A stretch of DNA of 64,000 bases from Prorocentrum cordatum (taxonomy: Eukaryota; Sar; Dinophyceae; Prorocentrales; Prorocentraceae), in the NCBI GenBank assembly GCA_963575745.1, contig CAUYUJ010008091.1, positions 164,530 through 228,529 of the forward strand. The letters run 5' to 3'. The notes beneath the pieces are model-generated. The model worked only from the letters and a program-made list of their open reading frames with translations. It ran no database searches and had not been told where the DNA came from. Positions 56,440 to 64,000 of this stretch are shown here, one piece after another. Within the stretch, counting starts at the first letter, position 1. Each line of letters opens with the position of its first letter. The translations under genes were made by a program, and so were the position numbers.

Positions 56440-57545
56440 GCGCTGGAGCACATACTGACCCTGCCCTGGGAATCAGTTGTTCCAGGGGTCCTCGGGTACC
56501 GAGAGTATTGCCAGCATGCTGGCAACAGCACTTCTAGTATGGGACAGATTAGAAGTATGGAGATGTGGCTGCCAGTGTGTCACCGAAGCATCATACAACT
56601 CCACACCGAAATGCAATAACGTGATACCCCAATAGCAGATCCGCACTGAGCCCCATTATGTATCCAGGCCATCAAGTCTAGTGAACTCTCAGGATCCTTC
56701 GAAGAACTATATGTCCATCCCAGCCTGCCACTATAGCTAGGTGTTCCCGAAACCTCTGCATTTTGAAGGAACGACCATCCACGCCCTCGTGGTGGAACCT
56801 CTTCCGCATGTCACTGATATCAAAACCTCCAGGGAAGATGATACGCGTTGTCTGAACGAATCACAGCATTCCGGTGGCCTTGAAGCTGAAGACCAGCAGA
56901 CGAACCATCTTAGGAAGGTCAGCGAAAAGTGCAAAATCATCGCCGAATCCCGCCAGAACAACTTTCGGGGTGCATTGGTGTTGGGAATCTCGAAGGACGG
57001 TATTGGAAACAGTAACGGACACCCCGGCACTTGGCATCCTCGCCGAGTGCCTCGCTCCAATGATACAGCCACAGGCTCCGACCCACGAGATTGAATGCAT
57101 GTGGCCACGTTCCTGTGCAGCATGCGGAGTATGTCTACGAGCCATGGTGGGAACTCCACGTTCTCGAGCACACGGTCTACTCACGCATGGAACGTGCTGG
57201 GAAATGCCTGTTTCAGGTCGCACCACCATCCGTCCTGGCATCGATGGTACTCCACATCATGAAAGGCGCATCAAGATAGATGATGTGATATAGCATCTGC
57301 TGGCCTGGAACGAACCCTTTTGGGGACTTCGTCGATGGAGGTCTGACCGCACAGGGGTCAGTGGCCAGGCCATGGAAGCAGCGATTAAAAAGTCCATCAA
57401 CGGATCCATCAACGTGATTGGTCGGGCATTGCCAAGTGAAATTGAAACTTCGGGATAGGTCGGGCCACTCTCACATTTAGGGCGAAGCGCACGTAGATCT
57501 TCATTAAAGCGTTCTGGCGGGACACCCCCATCAAAAAGATGAAGG
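56440..57545 (-). pseudogene. Decayed non-LTR reverse transcriptase
   Basis: Remnant RT motifs appear in the correct order on the minus strand, spread over three frames. PQKG(F)VPGQQML is near 57320-57290. Motif A DLKQAFPST is at 57219-57193, soon followed by a stop. LDILRMLHRN-type helix and GTRRGCQVPG (the RT G-x-x-x-G/P loop) are at 57061-57021. Motif C FGDDFALFAD is at 56950-56917, and a YLGxxxGPDG-like remnant (REHLAIVAGWDGH) follows near 56740. Frameshifts and stops between them show it is dead. Motif A differs from FDFGDAFPS in the 2.5-7.8 kb element, so this is another family. The lower GC also sets it apart. Ends of the element were not located. Confidence 0.8.
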
Positions 57546-57913
57546 CATATGCCCTACAGGGTTTGGTTAGCCCAAGCGCTGTATGGGATCCCGCGGGGCC
57601 CTAGGGCAGAGTCCTTAAACTTAGACGCCATCTTTTCCGATTGGGGGCTAGGCCAAACCCACTGGATGTCAAGGAGCAGGAGGATGAAGAGAAAGAGGAG
57701 GGGAAGGATCGGAGGAGGGAGGAATGAGGAAGGGGGGAGGGCCAACGCACCTGAGACAAGGTCGGATGTCCGAGGACAACGGCAGAGGGCCACCCGAGAC
57801 AACAAGCGGCCCTGCGGCCCCACCCGAACCCGCTCAGCATCGGCCCCCAGACCCCTCGCGGGGTCCATCCCGACCCGCTTTGCGACGAGGGTCCGGCCGC
57901 GGCGATGAGAAGA
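57546..57913. other. Intergenic
   Basis: Nothing recognised. Confidence 0.35.
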
Positions 57914-57971
57914 CTCCTCCTCCTCCTCCTCCTCCTCCTCCTCCTCCTCCTCCTCCTCCTCCTCCTCCTCC
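57914..57971. repeat. (CTC)n microsatellite
   Basis: Pure CTC triplets, facing a (GGA)n tract 150 bp downstream. Confidence 0.96.
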
Positions 57972-58116
57972 CCGGGGGCCCGGAGGCCAGCGGCCTCGTC
58001 GCTGCCACGAGCGGGCAAAACGTCCGCCTCGCCGAGGCACGGGCACGGCCCCCGTGCGATCCATCGGCTGCGCTGACCGCGCCGGCCAACGTCGGACGAT
58101 CGCGCGAGCGACGCGG

Positions 58117-58275
58117 AGGACGAGGAGGAGGAGGAGGAGGAGGAGGAGGAGGAGGAGAACGAGGAGGAGGAGGAGGAGGAGGAGGAGGAGGAGGAGGGAG
58201 ACCAAGTGGAGGAGGTGGCGAAGGAGGCGGAGAAGGACCAGGAGGAGGAGAAGGAGGAGGAGGAGGAAGGTTCGG
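58117..58275. repeat. (GGA)n microsatellite
   Basis: GGAGGA with GAA and ACC variants. Confidence 0.95.
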
Positions 58276-58329
58276 CCTCGGACTCGGAGGAGGCGATGGG
58301 AAGCGTCGCTGGCAGGCCCGCCCTCCTAT

Positions 58330-58366
58330 TCATCATCACCACCGTCATCGTCATCGTCATCGTCAG

Positions 58367-58431
<65 letters not shown>

Positions 58432-58462
58432 GCATCAGCATCAGCATCAGCATCAGCATCAG

Positions 58463-58540
<78 letters not shown>

Positions 58541-58599
58541 TCTCATCATCATCATCAGCATCATCATCAGCATCATCGTCGTCATCACCATCGACATCG

Positions 58600-58637
<38 letters not shown>

Positions 58638-58880
58638 GTCGTCGTCGTCGTCGTCGTCGTCGTTATCATCAGCATCATCGTCATAATCGTCATCAGCATC
58701 AACAGCATGATACCCACAATATACTCATCACCATACCCACCACCACCATCATCAGCATCATCATCACCGTCCTCATCATCCTCATCCTCATCCTCATCCT
58801 CATCCTCATCCTCATCATCATCAGCAGCATCATCATCATCAGCAGCATCATCACCATCACCATCGCCATTTGCATCGTCA
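58330..58880. repeat. (CAT)n triplet block, ~550 bp
   Basis: CAT with CAG, CGT and CCT variants, including (CGT)n near 58637-58663 and a short (CCTCAT)n run near 58775-58815. Confidence 0.96.
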
Positions 58881-59605
58881 CCAGCAGGAAAAATCAGCAT
58901 CACCAACAACAACATCAATGACACCAACAGCATTCCCCCTCCCCCCTCCCCCACGTTCCTCCTCCCCCTCCTGGGGGCCCAATACCCCGACCTCGGCCCG
59001 GCGGCCTCGGCCTCGCCGCCGACGACGACTTTCCAAAACACGCGTTTTTCAGAGAGCCCGCCGCCCTGGACCACTCCCGCCCCGGCGTCCATCGGCAACC
59101 GTCCGCTTTGTTTTGTTGGGGGGGGGGGGGGGGGGGCAAAAGCCTTGCAACACCTTGGCGATGGCGACGGATTCCCAAACTTGCAGCCAGCTGAGACTAC
59201 TGCCTGCGAGCAATCCACAGCCTCAGCCGAACCAGGAGGAGAGTAGAGAGGAGGAGGAGGGAGGAGGAGGAGGAGAGAGGGAGAAGGAGTAGGAGTAGGA
59301 GGAGTAGAGGAGGGAGGAGGGAGGCGGAGGAGGAGGAGGGAAAAAAGGAGGAGGAGGAGGAGGAGGAGGGAGGAGGAGGGAGGAGGAGGGGGAGGAGGAA
59401 GGAGGACGAGGAGGAGGAGGAGGAGGATTGGAGACTCAGAGAAACCATACCCTCGCCATCCCGCGACGCTGAGGGGCCCCGCCCTCGTCCGAGAGCCCGC
59501 ACCGCGACGGCCTGTCGTCCTCGGGGGCGGCTGAACGCGGCCAGCACAGCCACTCCGACGCCCGGGCAAAAAGTGCTCGCACCCATGGCGGGAAGGCAAT
59601 ACGCA
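58881..59605. other. Intergenic with a G-run and (GGA)n
   Basis: A run of about 18 G lies at 59119-59137. (GGA)n with variants spans 59233-59432. No gene. Confidence 0.6.
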
Positions 59606-59760
59606 GAAGGCATCTATACACCACCACCGTGCCAGGCTAGGGCCATCCTGGGCCCTGGGATGGTGTATACGCCCTCCTGGCCGAGCCAGGAGGGTCTATA
59701 CACCATCCTTCGGCCCAGGATGGCCCTGGTCTGGCACGGTGGTGGTGTATAGATGCCTTC
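59606..59760. repeat. Fold-back element, family A copy 3
   Basis: The left GAAGGCATCTATACACCACC...CCGTGCCAG pairs with the right CTGGCACGG...GGTGGTGTATAGATGCCTTC. The centre CGCCCTCCTGGCC / GCCAGGAGGG is shared with the other family A copies. Confidence 0.95.
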
Positions 59761-59999
59761 GTCGGAGGCAATGCAACATGCTGACAACCACAACTGCGAA
59801 ATACCCTTGCTTCGCACCCCTTCCCCCCAAACCCAAAGTAGAAGTGTCCACATGTTGTCCCTGGCCTTTGGCCTGCCGCCCAAGCCCGTCAACGTTGAAT
59901 CTGGGGGAAGGGAAGGTACATTTGGGTCCGACATGCTTTGATAACTCAAGGTCTTGGCGAGACACGTGTGGACACTTGTAGTTCAACCACCGTCCCGAA
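59761..59999. other. Spacer between fold-backs
   Basis: Nothing recognised. Confidence 0.35.
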
Positions 60000-60181
60000 T
60001 CGGCTACACGCAAGAGTGACCCTCGGCAAGAGTGACCTTTGGTCCGCGACGTTCGGGGAGCGCGGGGGTACCACACTAGCGCCGGCAGCTGCTGCCGTCG
60101 CATCGTGTTCAGGCATCTGAAGGCCCCAGTGTGCCCGCACCAGAGGTCACTCCAGCGAAGGGTCACTCTTACGTATAGCCG
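60000..60181. repeat. Fold-back element, family E copy 2
   Basis: The left TCGGCTACACGCAAGAGTGACCC...AGAGTGACCTTTGGT pairs with the right CCAGAGGTCACTCCAG...GGGTCACTCTTACGTATAGCCG. Homologous to 53927-54120. Confidence 0.93.
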
Positions 60182-60299
60182 GCCGAAGCTCCCCCGAGAT
60201 CTGGGCGTTCGCCCAGTATGCAGATGGACGGGGTCCAGGGCTCCGGTCATGATTTTGTTCACGATGTTGTAACTTCATCGAGGGGTCGGATCTAAGGGA

Positions 60300-60550
60300 A
60301 GGTGCCGATACCGCCACTCCCGGGATATCTCCCTAGGCGCGCTCGGACCAGAATCTCGAGGCGAATCCGGCCGTGGCGATGGGGCAGGGCACCAAGATCC
60401 GACGTTTCCAAATAATGCAACATCGAAAACATCTCCACCAGAGCCCCACAGACCCCATCTTCCCGTGGCATTTTTCGAGCCGGATCGATCTGCGATGGTC
60501 CCGGAGTCCCGAACTGCGCGAGGACGCCGCGAGTAAATAAAATGCAAGGC
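60300..60550. repeat. Dispersed repeat copy (CGGACCAGAATCTCGAGGCG and GATCGATC phrases)
   Basis: Both phrases of the 17.0/17.7 kb repeat occur here within 250 bp, so this may be the least broken copy. Confidence 0.75.
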
Positions 60551-60570
60551 CCAGATCTCAATGGGGGTCG

Positions 60571-61320
60571 AGGCAGGAGGAGGAGGAGGAGGAGGAGGAG
60601 GAGGAGGAGGAGGAAGAGGACGACAAGGAGGGGAAGCAGGAGGAGGAGGAGGAGGAGGAGGAGGAGGAGGAGGAGGAAGAGGAGGCGAGGGAGGAAGGGG
60701 AGGAGGAGGGGGAGGAGGTGAGGAGGGAGGGGAGGAGGGGGAGGGGGGAGGGAGGGGGAGGGGGAGGGGGAGGGGAGGGGAGGGGGAGGGGGGGGGGAGG
60801 GGGAGGAGGAGGGGGAGGAGAGAAAGAGGAGGAGGAGGAGGAGGAGGAGGAGGAGGGGAGGAGCAGGAGCAGGAGGAGGAGGAGAGGAGGAGGGGAGGAG
60901 GAGGAGGGGAGGGGAGGAGGAGGAGAGGAGGAGAGGAGGAGGACGAGGAGCGTCGGTTCCTTTTCGTCCTCCGGGCCCTCGCCCTCCGCGGCCGCCTCGG
61001 GCGCCGCCTCGCCGCCCGGCTGGCCCTCGCCCTCTGGCCGAGCCGGCGGGAGCTCGTCCTCGCCGTCGGCCTCCTCGTCCTGGGCGGGGGGAGGGAGGAC
61101 GAGGAGGAGGAGGAGGGAGGAGGAGGGAGGGAGGAGGAGGGAGGAAGGGGGAAGCGAGGGAGGAGGGAGGGAAGCGAGGGAAGCGAGGGAGGAGGGAGGA
61201 GGGAGGGAAGCGAGGGAGGAGGAGGGAGGAAGGAGGAGGGAGGAAAGCGAGGGAGGAGGAGGGATGAGGAGGAGGGAGGAAGGGGAGGGAGGAGGGAGCA
61301 GGAGGGAGGAGGACCAGGGG
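60571..61320. repeat. (GGA)n/(GGGA)n block with a short unique island
   Basis: Purine-only GGA/GGGA tracts at 60571-60950 and 61090-61315, split by a GC-rich island (60951-61089). Confidence 0.95.
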
Positions 61321-61815
61321 GAAGGAGGGATTCTGGTTCCCAGGGATGTGCGACGCAGTAGGGAGGCGGTAGCGAACAGTGGAGTGGGCGTTCGAGCCGT
61401 TCTCAAGGTGCAAGGTTGCTCACACGAGAGCTCGCGATAAGAAACAAACAGTCCGCTGCCTGAAAAATGCGCTTCGCCTGTATGGGGGCTGGTTGGCAGG
61501 GGACCCCCTGGTCAGGAGCAGAGACCTGAAGGCAACAACCAACACTACTCCGTGCTGTGCCACGCTGCACACCGCCCCCAGCGCCGATCCGAGAAATCCG
61601 CGCGGACCTCCGAGTTTCTATGTTTATGTCACTTGTTGTTCCCCTAGCCAGGCAGGAGCATAGTTCTCGAGAAACCCCGAACTGCATAAACAGCTTTGGG
61701 GTTGTGTACAAACCACACTGCTCCGTGCTGCGCCACGCCGCATGCAGGAGCGGGCGGGCAGGGGGAGCCTCCGCCCCGGCTCGGGAGAAGCCCCCCTGGA
61801 CGCGTGCTGCATTAA
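61321..61815. other. Intergenic
   Basis: CTCCGTGCTG-GCCACGC-GCA occurs at ~61547 and ~61721. No gene recognised. Confidence 0.4.
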
Positions 61816-62042
61816 AGTGGGAGGCGACGGCACGCGCTGGAGGGTGACATTGAAGGGGCCCTGGGACACACAAAAAAATACACACACATAAAAGTATTCC
61901 CCATATTTTCCCATATTTTCTGGGGTTTTGTCTTCCCCCCCCACTTCCCCTGTTTTACCATATTTTCTGGGGAATCGACGATTAATTGTGTCTGTGTGTT
62001 TTTTCCCCTCCTGAATGGGAGGCGACGGCACACGCTGGAGGG
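61816..62042. repeat. Dispersed ~155 bp CATATTTTC element with 32-bp flanking direct repeats
   Basis: The element core runs from about 61849 (GAAGGGGCCCTGGGACACAC) to 62014 (TTTTTTCCCCTCCTGA). Both sides carry GGGAGGCGACGGCAC-CGCTGGAGGGTGACAT, 32 bp with a single difference, ending just before the left end and beginning just after the right end. This suggests target duplication or insertion between tandem copies. Confidence 0.92.
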
Positions 62043-62228
62043 TGACATAGCCGAAAGAGCTCGGCGGCACATCACTGGTCGAGGCCCGCATCTACGCGGC
62101 ACCCTTGGCCCTGCCATGGGTTTGTCTACAGTCAACACGAGGGCTTACAAGGACAGAACTTCAGCGCATCGGCAGCATGAGAGGACATGCCAACTCACCT
62201 CCACATGGCGGCTGCTCCGCTCGATGCC

Positions 62229-62465
62229 CTAGCAGATTTCCTCCTCGAGCGTGCGGGAGAAATCGATTATCATGCCCGTGGCCTTCGTGGCCTTCGGCGG
62301 TTCCATCGGGTCCACCTGACCGCCGGGACCCATCAGGTTCAACAACTTGGGATCAGCCTGATTCAGCAGCGTGAAATCAATCTGATCGCTGTCATCGAAC
62401 TTCTGCGGGTTGGCTCCCCGGCTGGGCTCAGAATGCAGCGTAGCTCCAGCCTCGAACTTGTATCC
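62229..62465 (-). CDS. Unrecognised gene, exon with possible C terminus
   Basis: After a plausible splice acceptor (GGATAG| at 62466) the minus strand codes ~78 residues of ordinary protein composition: GYKFEAGATLHSEPSRG, then QKFDDSDQIDFTLLNQADPK, MEPPKATKATGMIIDFSRTL and EEEIC before TAG at 62229-62231. There is no DNA repeat here. The frame continues past the TAG for GIERSSRHVE to a textbook donor GAG|GTGAGT (about 62196-62190). The TAG may therefore be a true stop, a nonsense change in a dying gene, or an assembly error. It follows the 62604-62760 segment on the same strand and probably belongs to one gene. I do not recognise the product. Confidence 0.55.
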   Translation of the reverse strand, partial: GYKFEAGATLHSEPSRGANPQKFDDSDQIDFTLLNQADPKLLNLMGPGGQVDPMEPPKATKATGMIIDFSRTLEEEIC

Positions 62466-62603
62466 CTATCCATCGATTGACAAGCCAAAATGCGATGATA
62501 TCTTACGGATGCGCCCTCGAAAACTAAGGGAATCCCTAAGATCAGCATCGAGATAAGGCGATGCCAAGCAGAGGGATAGGGATATGCTTCAGGCTGGTAA
62601 TCA

Positions 62604-62760
62604 TTTCCCACGCGGAAGGCCCTCCTCGACCAGCGAGGAGAAACCGATCCCGGTCATCTCGTTGATGACCTTGGCGACCGTCTGCGGATCAGAGCACGGG
62701 GTGGGCGTGAAAAACATGCCTGCGTTCCGCTCGACGGCGGTGGCGTGGGCCCCGGGAAGC
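62604..62760 (-). CDS. Unrecognised gene, upstream exon
   Basis: Starting after an AG at 62761-62762, the minus strand reads LPGAHATAVERNAGMFFTPT, then PCSDPQTVAKVINEMTGIGF and SSLVEEGLPRG, followed by a stop three codons on. This is protein-like and non-repetitive, with a likely helix (QTVAKVINEM). It precedes 62229-62465 by ~140 bp, a short-intron distance. No perfect GT-AG pair joins the two in phase by eye; dinoflagellates also use GC and GA donors. No start codon or function is assigned. Confidence 0.5.
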
Positions 62761-63033
62761 CTCCGTCAGTAGCCTGAGGGCCCCGGAGAGGCCCCCAGCG
62801 CCAGGGGCGCGCCGCTCGCCCGGAAGAGAAACGCGCCACATCGCCGGCTGGAGCGGGGGCAACGCGCATAGGCCCCGACTGGATGAGGTGGCTAGGCCTG
62901 GAAGGTTCGGACCACCTGCCCTCGTAGGGAAATGTCCATGGGTCGGAGCCATAGTAGGGAGGAAGAAGGAGGAAGGAGGATGGAAGAGGAGGGAAGAGGA
63001 GGGAAGAGGAGGGAAGAGGAGGAAGGCCAGCTC

Positions 63034-63089
<56 letters not shown>

Positions 63090-63299
63090 CATACGTACAT
63101 ATATATATATATGTGCAAGTACACATACAAGCACACATACATTGCTATAGCTAGATATCTGTTTATGTATATATATACATGTGAATAGGCACATACACCC
63201 ACGTATATTAACTTACACGCATACACACGTGTATATAAGATGGATGAATACCAGTTCCCCAGCCCGGGGGCCCTGCCCACCTCATAACCATCGGGCCCC
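62761..63299. other. Intergenic with (GGAAGA)n and an AT microsatellite
   Basis: GGGAAGAGGA repeats at 62975-63025, then (TA)n/(ATAC)n at 63036-63180. No gene. Confidence 0.6.
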
Positions 63300-63870
63300 C
63301 TTTTTTGATATCCCCGCCCTGGCGCCTCCAAGGGGCCTCCAGTCGGCCCAAGAGGCCTCCAGGACGCCTCCAAGACGGCCCCAGGAAGCACCCAAGATGT
63401 CCATGAGGGCTCCGAGACGCCACATGATCGGTCCAAGACGCTCAAGATAGTCCCTAGACGGCCCAAGAGGCTTCCAAGACGCCCCACGAGGCCCCCAAGA
63501 GGCGTTGTCAAGAGGGCCACAAGGGGCAACAAATGGTTGTTGTTCGATGGTTTTTGAGGATTTGTTGTGGTTCTCACCTTTTCGGCTTCCCGACGCTCGA
63601 AGATAGCCGCAGAGGCTCCCGAGATCGCCCAAAGACAGCCCAAGAGGCTCCCAAGACGGCCCCAAGTTAGCCCGAGAGGGGCCCAAGCAGCCCAAGAGGC
63701 CTCCAAGACGGTCCAAGATAACCCCGAGACGGCTCTAAGAAGGGGCCCAGACAGGGAATCCGAACGGACCTTTCGAGCCTTCGGCCCCAAAAAGCCCGTA
63801 GGAGACTCCAGGAAGCGCCCGAGGCCCCCAAGACGCCGCCAGAAGCCCTGGAAGGGCTCCCAAGATGCAT
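63300..63870 (-). repeat. CCAAGA-GGCCC dispersed repeat, minus orientation
   Basis: CCAAGACGGCCC / CCAAGAGGCCTC units around a core (63520-63620) whose reverse complement includes GAGCGTCGGGAAGCCGAAAA, 20 bases identical to the core of the 40 kb copies. Confidence 0.88.
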
Positions 63871-63907
63871 GTCACAGGTGCACGACAGTCAGATCCCACA
63901 GACAGGA

Positions 63908-64000
63908 GGGGGGGGGGGGGGAAGGAGGGGGAGGGGGAGGAGGGGGCGGAATCGCAGGAGGAGGCGGAGGGGGAGGAGGAGGACGGGGAGGAGGTCGGAT
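63908..64000. repeat. (GGA)n/(GGGGA)n microsatellite
   Basis: Purine-only tract running to the window end. Confidence 0.93.

Overview
The window reads as dinoflagellate nuclear DNA. The key evidence is a perfect dinoflagellate spliced-leader (DinoSL) sequence on the minus strand at 7802-7781, followed by a truncated second copy. Supporting signs are GC-rich, very repeat-dense sequence, sparse coding exons, and protein fragments typical of large dinoflagellate families (RCC1-like repeats, a PAN/apple domain). The genus cannot be fixed from the sequence. A run of 100 Ns at 18045-18144 marks a scaffold gap.

Layout. 1-2.5 kb: GC-rich sequence with three fold-back (hairpin) repeats. 2.1-8.3 kb: the best-supported genetic unit, a full-length non-LTR retrotransposon (2480-7802, minus strand) inside a (GT)n array. 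Its 5' end is exactly the spliced leader. It carries ORF1 (coiled-coil, gag-like) and ORF2 (AP-type endonuclease, reverse transcriptase, C-terminal zinc knuckle), both uninterrupted. 8.7-9.8 kb: an exon coding six to seven 41-residue RCC1-like repeats (minus), with one stray unit at 11.6 kb. 12-17 kb: fold-backs, minisatellites and a dispersed ~155 bp element. 17-29 kb: almost pure CTC/CAT triplet DNA, including a ~2 kb duplicated block and a ~0.85-0.89 kb higher-order CAT repeat. 29-45 kb: mosaic of dispersed repeats, a 12-bp ATCGAT minisatellite, a tandem ~1.08 kb duplication bounded by AT arrays, and two possible exons at 29.6 and 31.6 kb. 45-53 kb: tandem and dispersed repeats. 53.3-53.5 kb: PAN/apple exon (minus). 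56.4-57.5 kb: decayed reverse transcriptase (minus). 58-61 kb: triplet arrays and fold-backs. 62.2-62.8 kb: two protein-like exons of an unrecognised gene (minus).

Every gene-like signal I could support is on the minus strand, as expected for dinoflagellate one-way gene arrays. Apart from the retrotransposon nothing looks like a complete gene. Most of the window is repeats that have multiplied by retroposition, fold-back spread, tandem duplication and microsatellite growth. The long open frames in GT, CTC, CAT and GGA tracts are by-products of those repeats and are not listed as genes.
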